A DNA stretch of 64,000 bases. Origin: Rhizobium sp. Root482. GTDB lineage: Bacteria; Pseudomonadota; Alphaproteobacteria; Rhizobiales; Rhizobiaceae. Positions within the stretch are counted from its first letter, which is position 1, and every line of letters starts with the position of its first letter. Location: contig NZ_LMFA01000022.1 of assembly GCF_001426565.1 (NCBI RefSeq), forward strand, positions 231,254 to 295,253, read 5' to 3'. The position numbers were made by a program, and so were the translations under genes. The notes under the pieces were generated by a model. The model saw nothing but the letters and a program-made list of their open reading frames with translations. It did no database searches and was not told where the DNA came from. Shown here in pieces: positions 35,481 to 43,664 of this stretch.

Positions 35481-38420
35481 TTACCAGCCCTCCGAAAGCA
35501 CGCGCTCCAGCATGTCGGCGAAAAAGTCGGCGCTTTCGCGGGTGAGGCAAAGCGGCGGCTTGATCTTCAGGACGTTCAGGTGATCGCCTGTGGGCTGCAT
35601 GATGACGCCGAGTTCGAGCAGGCGGTCGCAGATCGCCGCCGTTTCTTCGGTCGCCGGCACCAGCGTCTCGCGGTCGCGGACGAATTCCAGCCCGAGATAA
35701 AGGCCCATGCCATGCACTGCCCCGACAAGCGCAAAGCGCTGGCCGAGCGCCTTGAGGCGGCGCTTCAGATGCTCGCCGGTGTCGCGGGCATTCTCCTGCA
35801 GGCCCTCGTCGCGCATGATGTCGAGGACGGTCATGCCAACAACGGAACTGACCGGGCTGCCACCGGCGGAGGAGAAGAAATAGCCTTCCTTTTCCAGCGC
35901 ATCGGCAATCGCCCGGGTGGTGATGACGGCACCGAGCGGATGGCCGTTGCCCATGCCCTTGGCGACGGTGATGATGTCGGGAGCCACGCCCTGCTGTTCG
36001 AAGCCCCAGAAATGATGACCGAGACGGCCGTAGCCGACCTGCACCTCGTCGGCGATGCAGAGGCCGCCACGGGCCCGCACCTGGGCGTAAATCTCCTTCA
36101 GGTAGCCCGGCGGCAGCGGAATGCCGCCAGCATTGCCGTAGACGCATTCGCAGATGAAGCCGGCAAGGCCTTCGCCTTGTGCATCCAGCGCATCGAGCAC
36201 CGGCCTCACGGCAGCCACATAATCGGCTGTGGAGCCCGGTCCGCGGAAGGGGCCGCGATAGGTATTGGGCGACGGCACCGGGTGCACCCAGTCCGGGCGT
36301 GTCGTCAGGGCATTCGGATTGTCGGCGATCGAGGTGGAGACCGCGTCGCTCGCCACCGTCCAGCCGTGATAGGCTTCGAGCAGGCAGAGCATGTTGCGGG
36401 CACCGCTTGCCGCCCAGGCAAGCCTGAGCGCAAGGTCATTGGCTTCCGAGCCGCTATTAACCAGGAAAACCGTGTCGAGCCCTTCCGGCGCCATTTTCGC
36501 CAGCCTCTCGGAAAAAGCGGCCACCGAGGCATAGTGAAAGCGCGAATTGGTGTTGAGCCGCTGCCATTGCCGGTGGACGGCTTCGGCAAGGCGCGGATGG
36601 CCATGGCCAAGGATCGTGACATTGTTGACCATGTCGAGATAGGCGCGCCCCTCGACATCGACCATATGTTCGCGAAGCCCGCGCTCGATCTGCGGCGGCG
36701 CGGCGTAATAATTCTTCTGCGGCCGGGCGAAATGGCGCTCGCGGCGGGCAAGAAGGGCGGCACCCTCAGGCGCCGGCGCGTCGCAATCGAAGCCCAAAAG
36801 ACCGGCGGGCGACGGGCAGAGCACCGACCATGCCTCCGCCTGGCCCGGCAGGCAGAAGGCCGGCGGCGCGATATCAGGATCGCGGCAGAGCTGCACGTGA
36901 AGCCTGCCCTTCTCACTGGCAGCGCCTGCGACGACGCCCAGTATGTCGCCACGCTCGAAGCGGACCTTATGACCCGGCGCGGGCGCGATCCCGGCCAGAT
37001 GGAGGGTAACATCATCTCCGACCAGCACGATGCCCGCGCCAACCGATCGGCCTTCGCCGGCAAAGGACGCAACCACCTCAGTGCCCGCCGGCAGCAGCAA
37101 TTCCACATGGAGCGCGAATGTCGCGGAGGGTTTGGGGGAAAGCAGCGCGGTTCGGGTCAGCCGGTGCTCGCCGTAACGCGTCGCCGCGACGGGAAAGGCC
37201 GCAGCCGCAAGGAGCGTCGCTTCGAGACCGGACGACGGCCAGTCCGTGCCGTCGAAAAGCGGGCTCTGCGGATCGAGCGCGATGATCCCCACCTGCGTCG
37301 GGTCGATCCGCGGCAGGAGACGGGCGCCGGATATCGGCTGATTGGCGACGATCGGGTTGCGCCCCAGGGCCTGGAGGATCGCCGTTTCCATCAACGCCGG
37401 CGGCACCGAGACGGCGATGTCGAAAATCAGCCGCTCATGCTCGATATTGCCACTGACATAGGTGTTTTCGGGATCGAGCGCCAATTGCTGTTCGCTGCTT
37501 GCGACCAGCACCGCGGCACGCGCCACGACCAGTGGCCAAAGCGCCCGCAACTCCGCCTCGTTGAGCGGGAAGACGGCATGGAAGGCGCGGATGGCGGGCA
37601 GGATGCCGAAAGGATTACCATCGACATGGTGGAGCAGCGAGGCACAGGTGACGGCAAGATCGGCGACGAGCCAGCCTTCGATGATATCGCCGAAGTCGAT
37701 GACGCCACCCGGTATCGGACGGCCGCTTTCGTCCGGCCGGCTGACGACATTGTCGTCGGTGACGTCGTGATGGATCGCCTGCAGGCGCAAATCCGCTTTC
37801 AGGCCGTCGATACGGCGCGACGCATCGGCCATCGCCTCGGTAATGCGCGCCTTCCTGCCCTCGTCCCGCACCGCCGACAGGAGCCGGCGGACGACCGGCT
37901 CGGCATGGCGCAGATCCCATTGAAGTGCGCGGGAAAGGCCCGGATGGCGGAAGTCCGAAAGCCCGAGCGCCAGGCGTCCGCCAAGTTCGCCGAGTGCCGC
38001 AATGGTGGTGGCGGACAGGTGCTTGCGCTGCGTCAGCGGCTCGCCTTCGATATAGTCGAGCAGGCGGACCTGGCAGGCTTCCCCGCCGATCGTTACCGAC
38101 AGGATATCGGCGCCGTCAATGCTGGCGACCACGCCCGGCACCTGCGGCATGCCGGTCTTCCCACTCTTGCCAGTCTTGCCGGCGATGTGGCGCAAGGCGG
38201 CGTTCTGCGCCTCAAGCTCCACGGTGGCATAATCGGCGCGGCTGATCTTCAGGACAAACCGGCCCTGTGGCGTTTCGATGCGAAAATTCCGGTCCTGCTG
38301 GCTTCCCAGCTCGACGATCGGCCCGGTCAGGCCGTAGTGCCCGGCAGCGACGCGGGCCGCGTCCTCGATGGTGACATCAGGCCGTGACAACAGAGCCCGC
38401 CGCAAAAAAGCTTCTCCCAA
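35481..38420 (-). CDS. Tripartite APH kinase / degenerate M23-like / class III aminotransferase-family enzyme
   Basis: Paralogue of the enzyme at 14088-17138, 979 residues from the TTG at 38420 (AGGGAGAGG ends a few bases upstream; the frame opens at 38489 without such a site). The APH domain keeps H217-H-D219 and D242 of DFGD. The middle domain has A436 and E440 where the other copy has H443 and D447, and R506 instead of H534 (H508 matches H536), so the M23 metal site is broken. The aminotransferase domain keeps the Schiff-base lysine K821 (AKGMGNGHPLG). Expected chemistry is phosphorylation of a hydroxyl-amine followed by PLP-dependent elimination or transamination. It starts the block with the amidohydrolase and polyamine-type importer. 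Confidence 0.84.
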   Translation of the reverse strand: MGEAFLRRALLSRPDVTIEDAARVAAGHYGLTGPIVELGSQQDRNFRIETPQGRFVLKISRADYATVELEAQNAALRHIAGKTGKSGKTGMPQVPGVVASIDGADILSVTIGGEACQVRLLDYIEGEPLTQRKHLSATTIAALGELGGRLALGLSDFRHPGLSRALQWDLRHAEPVVRRLLSAVRDEGRKARITEAMADASRRIDGLKADLRLQAIHHDVTDDNVVSRPDESGRPIPGGVIDFGDIIEGWLVADLAVTCASLLHHVDGNPFGILPAIRAFHAVFPLNEAELRALWPLVVARAAVLVASSEQQLALDPENTYVSGNIEHERLIFDIAVSVPPALMETAILQALGRNPIVANQPISGARLLPRIDPTQVGIIALDPQSPLFDGTDWPSSGLEATLLAAAAFPVAATRYGEHRLTRTALLSPKPSATFALHVELLLPAGTEVVASFAGEGRSVGAGIVLVGDDVTLHLAGIAPAPGHKVRFERGDILGVVAGAASEKGRLHVQLCRDPDIAPPAFCLPGQAEAWSVLCPSPAGLLGFDCDAPAPEGAALLARRERHFARPQKNYYAAPPQIERGLREHMVDVEGRAYLDMVNNVTILGHGHPRLAEAVHRQWQRLNTNSRFHYASVAAFSERLAKMAPEGLDTVFLVNSGSEANDLALRLAWAASGARNMLCLLEAYHGWTVASDAVSTSIADNPNALTTRPDWVHPVPSPNTYRGPFRGPGSTADYVAAVRPVLDALDAQGEGLAGFICECVYGNAGGIPLPPGYLKEIYAQVRARGGLCIADEVQVGYGRLGHHFWGFEQQGVAPDIITVAKGMGNGHPLGAVITTRAIADALEKEGYFFSSAGGSPVSSVVGMTVLDIMRDEGLQENARDTGEHLKRRLKALGQRFALVGAVHGMGLYLGLEFVRDRETLVPATEETAAICDRLLELGVIMQPTGDHLNVLKIKPPLCLTRESADFFADMLERVLSEGW

Positions 38421-38546
38421 TCTTTCCTCTCCCTGGAATCGGATACGGCCCTGTGTGGCACGAACGAGGGGTGGACGGCAAACGGGCAATGCAGCCGCCG
38501 AAAGACATGCGGTCGCGGATGGGGACGCGACGGGCGCTCTTCCGGA

Positions 38547-39026
38547 TCAGGCCGTTCTGAAGGCCATGAGGAAACAGCCGAGGGCCCCGATGGACGACAG
38601 GGTACGCACATGGTTCCAGCGGACCCAGTCGGTGAGATAGCCGGCCCAGAGGCGTGCGGCCTCTTCGCTATCCGGACGCGCGGCCTCCAGCGCATTGTTC
38701 ATCGGCACGTTGAAGACAATGGTCACCAGGATCGTGCCGCCAAGGAACAGAAGACCGCCGGCAACCAGATAGAGACGCGCCGGTCCGCCGACGACAAACC
38801 CGCCGATGACCAGGAGCAGCGCCAGCACCGCCGTCCCCATGAAGGCAAGCATGAACAGCGGATTGAGGATCACGACATTGACCGCCTGCATGGCGGCGAT
38901 GCCCTGTTCGGCAGGCAGCCGCGAAAGGGCGGTCATGATGCAGACGGAGAAAATGAAAAACAGGCCGGCATTGAGCCCGGCGCCAAGTGCTGCAAGAAAT
39001 GTCAAAGAAGGAAGAAGTCCAGCCAT
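38547..39026 (-). CDS. DUF1772 membrane protein
   Basis: A 159-residue protein with four membrane segments and the DUF1772 pattern (LNAGLFFIFSVCIMTALSRLP, VNVVILNPLFM, VPMNNALEA, WVRWNHVRT). This family includes the anthrone oxygenase-like proteins but most members are uncharacterised. Single gene; 126 bp separate its stop from the start of the kinase/aminotransferase gene downstream. No pathway link to its neighbours is visible. Confidence 0.85.
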   Translation of the reverse strand: MAGLLPSLTFLAALGAGLNAGLFFIFSVCIMTALSRLPAEQGIAAMQAVNVVILNPLFMLAFMGTAVLALLLVIGGFVVGGPARLYLVAGGLLFLGGTILVTIVFNVPMNNALEAARPDSEEAARLWAGYLTDWVRWNHVRTLSSIGALGCFLMAFRTA

Positions 39027-39060
39027 TGTTTCGCTTTCTCAGAGGTCTGTTGCGGCCTAT

Positions 39061-40068
39061 TCAACCGCCCCGGATCGAACTGCGCCAGACCAGATCGGCA
39101 TGCAGGCGCACGGATCGGTTTTCCGGTTGCGCCTCCGTTTCCTGAGAAAGCCAGGACACCGCCGCGCGGGCGATGATATCCACGGGCTGGGCAAAGGTCG
39201 TGAGCTGATAGGATGACCAGGACGCCTGTTCGATATCGTCGAAACCCGCGACGCACAGCTGGTCCGGCACCGAAATGGAAAACTGGTGGCGGGCCGCATC
39301 CATCAGGCCGCAGGCAAGAAGATCGGTCGCGCAGAATATCGCATCGGGCCGCTCCTTGCGGGTGAGCAACTGCTGGGCGACGGCCCGGCCGCTCTCGTAA
39401 CCGGTATGGCCGAAACGCTCCACGACGACCTCCAGCCCGAGCCCCCGGGCAGCGGCGACGAAGCCGCGCTCGCGCGCCATCAGGCTGGGCGTTCCGGCCT
39501 GCGAATTGGCAAAGGCAAGCCGCCGACAGCCGGCCCGCACGAAGGCGGTCGCGATCCGCGCGGCGGCGTCCTCGTCGTCGAGATTGATCCTAAGCGGCCC
39601 TTCCCGGTCGTCGTCGCGGTTGATCAGAACGATCCTCTGGCCATTCTTCAGGCAGAGATCGGTGATCGACTTGTCCGGCAGGCCCGACAGGATGATCGAG
39701 GCATCGGCCCGGTAGCGGATCGCCTGGCGAAGCGCCAGATCGACGCTTCCGTCGGACCGGTCCGTATTGATCAGCATGGCGATCTTGCCGGTATTCTGCA
39801 GCTGCTGTGTAAGCGCCCGGATCAGTGCCGAGCGGTAGGGCGTACCGATTTCAGATACGATCAGGCAGACGATGCCGCTTTCGTTGCGCATCAGCCCACG
39901 CGCAAGATGATTGACGTGGTAACCGAGTGCATCGGCCGCATCCAGCACCTTCTGCCGGGTCTTCGGCGAAACGCTGGCACCGGAGGTAAAAGTGCGCGAT
40001 ACCGCCGAGCGGGAAACGCCGGCCCTCTCGGCAACCTCCTGGGCACTGACGAACAGCTTCTGCGACAT
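39061..40068 (-). CDS. LacI-family transcriptional regulator
   Basis: A 335-residue LacI/GalR protein: helix-turn-helix VSAQEVAERAGVSRSAVSRTF at residues 5-25 with hinge helix, then a two-lobed sugar-binding domain (about 60-330). It lies divergent from the ABC binding-protein gene at 40252. Two copies of TTGCA-N6-TGCAA in the intergenic region are proper LacI-type dyads. Start at the ATG at 40068 is preceded by GGAGTCCGGC; a longer frame to 40089 has no such site. The effector is probably a sugar or sugar phosphate. Confidence 0.92.
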   Translation of the reverse strand: MSQKLFVSAQEVAERAGVSRSAVSRTFTSGASVSPKTRQKVLDAADALGYHVNHLARGLMRNESGIVCLIVSEIGTPYRSALIRALTQQLQNTGKIAMLINTDRSDGSVDLALRQAIRYRADASIILSGLPDKSITDLCLKNGQRIVLINRDDDREGPLRINLDDEDAAARIATAFVRAGCRRLAFANSQAGTPSLMARERGFVAAARGLGLEVVVERFGHTGYESGRAVAQQLLTRKERPDAIFCATDLLACGLMDAARHQFSISVPDQLCVAGFDDIEQASWSSYQLTTFAQPVDIIARAAVSWLSQETEAQPENRSVRLHADLVWRSSIRGG

Positions 40069-40094
40069 GCCGGACTCCATCCACGGCATTTACT

Positions 40095-40110
40095 TTGCAC
40101 AATTCTGCAA
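40095..40110. promoter_or_regulatory. LacI-type operator O1
   Basis: TTGCA-CAATTC-TGCAA, perfect 5-bp arms with 6-bp spacer, lies 27 bp upstream of the LacI gene start. It shares arm sequence and spacing with O2 at 40192-40207, which makes both likely sites for the same protein and implies autoregulation here. Confidence 0.7.
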
Positions 40111-40162
40111 TTGCGTGCAAGCGCACACTCTTTTTGCACCGCAACGATTTTAAAGAAAATGT

Positions 40163-40208
40163 TTGACAGCCGTTACACTCTCATGCAGCATTTGCACACG
40201 CTTGCAAA
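40163..40208. promoter_or_regulatory. Promoter with LacI-type operator O2 before the binding-protein gene
   Basis: A perfect -35 hexamer TTGACA is at 40163-40168. Operator O2, TTTGCA-CACGCT-TGCAAA, is at 40191-40208, 44-61 bp before the binding-protein start. The operator begins near the expected -10/+1 region, so a bound LacI protein would block transcription. The -10 (CAGCAT, 17-bp spacer) is weak. Confidence 0.65.
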
Positions 40209-40251
40209 AAGGCGACGGCGTGGAGGCGCCGATTCAACAGGAGGGAATTTC

Positions 40252-41283
40252 ATGGGTTCAACATATATTGCCGGCGCCGCCCTTGCGGCCGGAACGGTCC
40301 TGTCCGCCTTTGGCGCCCAGGCCGCGGGCGATCTCAACCTGATCTGCTCGGCCGATGTCGTCATCTGCGAGCAGATGAAAGGCGATTTCGAAAAGGCGCA
40401 CAGCGACATCAAGGTCAGTATGGTACGCCTGTCGTCCGGCGAGACCTATGCGAAGATCCGTGCGGAATCCCGCAATCCGAAGACGGATATCTGGTGGGGC
40501 GGCACCGGCGACCCCCATCTGCAGGCAGCGTCCGAGGACCTGACCCAGGAATACAAGTCGCCTCTGTTCGACCAGTTGCAGGATTGGGCGAAAAGCCAGG
40601 CCGAAAGCGCCGGCTACAAGACCGTTGGCATCTATGCCGGAGCGCTTGGCTGGGGCTACAATACCGAAATCTTCAAGACCAAGGGCTTCAAGGAGCCGAA
40701 ATGCTGGGCCGATCTGCTCGACCCGGCTCTCAAGGGCGAAATCCAGATTGCCAATCCGAATTCCTCGGGAACGGCCTATACGGCGCTTGCCTCGCTGGTG
40801 CAGATCATGGGCGAGGATGAGGCCTTTGATTATCTGAAGAAGCTGAACAACAATGTCTCGCAATATACCAAGTCCGGCTCCGCGCCGGTGAAGGCGGCGG
40901 CCCGCGGTGAAACCGCGCTCGGCATCGTCTTCATGCATGATGCGGTTTCGATGACGGTCGAGGGTTTCCCCATCAAGTCGGTCGCGCCATGCGAAGGCAC
41001 CGGCTACGAAATCGGCTCCATGTCGATCGTCAAGGGCGCCAAGAACCTCGACAATGCCAAGACCTGGTATGACTGGGCGCTGAAGCCGGAGGTGCAGTCG
41101 CGCATGAAGGATGCCAAATCCTTCCAGCTTCCCTCCAACAAATCCGCCGAAGTGCCGAAGGAAGCGCCGCGCTTCGAGGATATCAAGCTGATCGACTACG
41201 ACTTCAAGACCTATGGCGATCCGGCCAAGCGCAAGGAACTGCTCGAGCGCTGGGACCGCGAGATCAGCGCCAACGCCAACTAG
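40252..41283 (+). CDS. FbpA/AfuA-type ABC substrate-binding protein
   Basis: Periplasmic binding protein of the ferric-ion-type family, 343 residues with a signal peptide ending FGAQAAG. Iron-binding FbpA proteins carry two adjacent tyrosines as iron ligands; no adjacent Tyr-Tyr pair exists anywhere in this sequence, so ferric iron is unlikely. Family members without the pair bind phosphorylated organic solutes (for example AfuA, hexose phosphates). The phosphatase four genes downstream and the LacI regulator fit a sugar phosphate. The start ATG is preceded by AGGAGGGAATTTC; the reading frame extends far upstream to 39286, but that part is the complement of the LacI gene. Confidence 0.85.
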   Translation: MGSTYIAGAALAAGTVLSAFGAQAAGDLNLICSADVVICEQMKGDFEKAHSDIKVSMVRLSSGETYAKIRAESRNPKTDIWWGGTGDPHLQAASEDLTQEYKSPLFDQLQDWAKSQAESAGYKTVGIYAGALGWGYNTEIFKTKGFKEPKCWADLLDPALKGEIQIANPNSSGTAYTALASLVQIMGEDEAFDYLKKLNNNVSQYTKSGSAPVKAAARGETALGIVFMHDAVSMTVEGFPIKSVAPCEGTGYEIGSMSIVKGAKNLDNAKTWYDWALKPEVQSRMKDAKSFQLPSNKSAEVPKEAPRFEDIKLIDYDFKTYGDPAKRKELLERWDREISANAN

Positions 41284-41292
41284 CCCGAACGA

Positions 41293-41329
41293 AGCGGGGT
41301 GAGGCGGCTCGTATCCGCTCCACCCCGCT
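41293..41329. terminator. Hairpin between binding-protein and permease genes
   Basis: AGCGGGGTG (41293-41301) pairs with CACCCCGCT (41321-41329), with an inner GCGG/CCGC stem. No T-run. As after the other binding-protein genes, it lies just past the stop codon and could raise binding protein over permease levels. Confidence 0.7.
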
Positions 41330-41432
41330 GTTCGCGCACGTTCTGGCCCGTTCACCGCGCCTCATCCCTACGGATGAATCGTGGCCCCGGCCAGTCATTT
41401 CCTTCGACACCATCAAGAGGCGCGGGACCATC

Positions 41433-43664
41433 ATGGACCATCGCAACCGCAGACTGGACATCGTCCTTGGGCTCGCCATCGCCGCCTTCGTGCTCGTGCC
41501 GTGGTATCGGTTCGAAGGCGGGTTCCTGAGCCTGGGCTGGCTGTCCGGTTTTCCGACGGAAGCCTCCGTCGCGCCCGGTGTGCTGCAGATGTTCGGGTTC
41601 GGCCGCTGGTGGTTGACGATCGCAGCGGTGATCCTTGCCGTGGCGGTCGGCGCGCGTTTCATTGCGGATCCTGCCCGGCGCGGAACGCTGCTTGCCTGGG
41701 CCGGCGCCTTCGGCGTCTTGTTTCTGGCATTGCAGGGACTGGCAATAGGCTTTACCGGCTGGACCTGGACGGCAAGCGAGGCGCTGTTCGGATCGCTTGC
41801 CGACGGCCAGCCGGCAATGGGCGCCGGCGCCATCCTTGCCTCGCTCGCCTTCGTGCTGATCTTTTCCTTCGGGCTTGCCGAACGCGGCGTGATGAAGGGC
41901 GATGCCTTCGTCGTTTCAGCCATCACCATCCTGGTCTTCCTGGTCGCTATCTTCGTCTTCTATCCGGTCGGCAGCATGCTGGTGGGCGCTTTCCAGGATT
42001 TCGACGGCTCGTTCAAGCCGGACGGCTTCATGCGCAATATCCAGGACCCGTCGATCTGGAGCCTTGGCTGCGTAGTGGGCGGTGAGCGCTGCGGCGTCGC
42101 CTGGCGCACGCTGTGGCTGGCGATCATGACCGCCGGCGGCTCGACCGTCATGGGGCTGGCCTTCGCGCTGGTGGCGACACGCACGCGCTTTCCCTTCAAG
42201 AAGGGCTTGCGGCTCCTGACGGTGCTGCCGATCATCACGCCACCTTTCGTCATCGGCCTGGCGCTGACCTTGCTGTTCGGCCGCTCCGGCGTCATTACCG
42301 AGGCACTTTCCAGCCTGTTCGGCGTCGAGCCGGGCCGCTGGCTCTATGGTCTCACCGGCATCTGGATCGCACAGGTCCTTTCCTTCACGCCGATTTCCTT
42401 CCTTGTCCTGATCGGCGTCGTCGAGGGCGTCAGTCCTTCGATGGAGGAGGCCTCCCAGACCCTGCGCGCCGATCGCTGGCGCACTTTCTGGCGCGTCTCC
42501 CTGCCCTTGATGAAGCCCGGCATCGCCAATGCCTTTCTCATCGGCTTCATCGAAAGCATGGCCGATTTCGGCAATCCGCTGGTGCTTGGCGGCAGCCATG
42601 GCGTCCTGTCGACGGAAATCTTCTTCGCGGTCGTCGGCTCGCAGAACGATCCGTCGCGGGCTGCCGTGCTTGCCATCATCCTGCTCTGCTTCACCCTGTC
42701 AGCCTTCCTTGCCCAGCGTTACTGGCTGTCGGGCAAGAATTTCGCCACCGTTACCGGCAAGGGCGACAGCGGCGCCCACATCGCCTTGCCGCGCCCGCTC
42801 TCCATCGCCGTCCACGCCGTGGTCGTGCCGTGGATGATCTTCACGGTCGTCGTCTACGCGATGATCCTGTTCGGTGGCTTCGTGAAGACCTGGGGCCTCG
42901 ATAACTCGCTGACCCTCGAACACTATGCGCGAGCCTTCTCCATCGAATTCCGCGACGGCGCCCTGGCCTGGACGGGCGTTGCCTGGAACTCGTTCTGGAC
43001 GACGATGGAAATCGCCCTGATCTCGGCACCGCTGACGGCCGCCGTCGGCCTCCTCACCGCCTATCTGATCGTCCGGCAGAAATTCGCCGGCCGCAACGTC
43101 TTCGAATTCGCGCTGATGATGAGTTTCGCCATCCCCGGCACGGTCATCGGCATCAGCTACATCATGGCCTTCAACCTGCCGCCGCTCGAAATGACCGGCA
43201 CGGCGCTGATCCTGATCGCCTGCTTCGTCTTCCGCAACATGCCGGTGGGCGTGCGTGGCGGCGTAGCGGCGATGAGCCAGCTCGACAAGAGCCTCGACGA
43301 AGCCTCGCTGACGCTGCGCGCCACCAGTTTCCGCACGATCCGCAAGGTTATCCTGCCCTTGCTGCGGCCGGCGATCACGGCGGCTCTCGTCTATTCCTTC
43401 GTGCGCGCCATCACCTCGATCAGCGCCGTCATCTTCCTGGTCAGCGCCGAATACAACATGGCGACCTCCTATATCGTTGGCCTGGTCGAAAACGGCGAAT
43501 ATGGCGTGGCGATCGCCTATTCCTCCATGCTGATCGTGGTGATGATCGTCGTCATCACCGGCTTCCAACTGCTTGTCGGCGAACGCCGGCTGAGGCGCGA
43601 GAACCGCGTCTCGGGCATTTCCGCCGCCCCTTCCCTTCCCCTCGCTCAGGAGAAAACCGCATGA
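41433..43664 (+). CDS. Fused FbpB/AfuB-type ABC permease
   Basis: A single 743-residue permease made of two fused BPD-transport domains, as in FbpB-type importers. Two EAA loops are seen: EEASQTLRADRWRTFWRVSLPLMKPGI near residue 340 and DEASLTLRATSFRTIRKVILPLLRPAI near 622. An extra N-terminal region of about 150 residues holds four more hydrophobic segments. Its stop overlaps the ATPase start by four bases (ATGA), so the two are coupled. Start is the ATG at 41433 with a weak upstream GAGG. Confidence 0.9.
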   Translation: MDHRNRRLDIVLGLAIAAFVLVPWYRFEGGFLSLGWLSGFPTEASVAPGVLQMFGFGRWWLTIAAVILAVAVGARFIADPARRGTLLAWAGAFGVLFLALQGLAIGFTGWTWTASEALFGSLADGQPAMGAGAILASLAFVLIFSFGLAERGVMKGDAFVVSAITILVFLVAIFVFYPVGSMLVGAFQDFDGSFKPDGFMRNIQDPSIWSLGCVVGGERCGVAWRTLWLAIMTAGGSTVMGLAFALVATRTRFPFKKGLRLLTVLPIITPPFVIGLALTLLFGRSGVITEALSSLFGVEPGRWLYGLTGIWIAQVLSFTPISFLVLIGVVEGVSPSMEEASQTLRADRWRTFWRVSLPLMKPGIANAFLIGFIESMADFGNPLVLGGSHGVLSTEIFFAVVGSQNDPSRAAVLAIILLCFTLSAFLAQRYWLSGKNFATVTGKGDSGAHIALPRPLSIAVHAVVVPWMIFTVVVYAMILFGGFVKTWGLDNSLTLEHYARAFSIEFRDGALAWTGVAWNSFWTTMEIALISAPLTAAVGLLTAYLIVRQKFAGRNVFEFALMMSFAIPGTVIGISYIMAFNLPPLEMTGTALILIACFVFRNMPVGVRGGVAAMSQLDKSLDEASLTLRATSFRTIRKVILPLLRPAITAALVYSFVRAITSISAVIFLVSAEYNMATSYIVGLVENGEYGVAIAYSSMLIVVMIVVITGFQLLVGERRLRRENRVSGISAAPSLPLAQEKTA

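Noticed and set aside
39286-40251. Upstream extension of the binding-protein frame
   Set aside because: It is the complement of the LacI gene; the binding protein starts at 40252 with a ribosome site and signal peptide.
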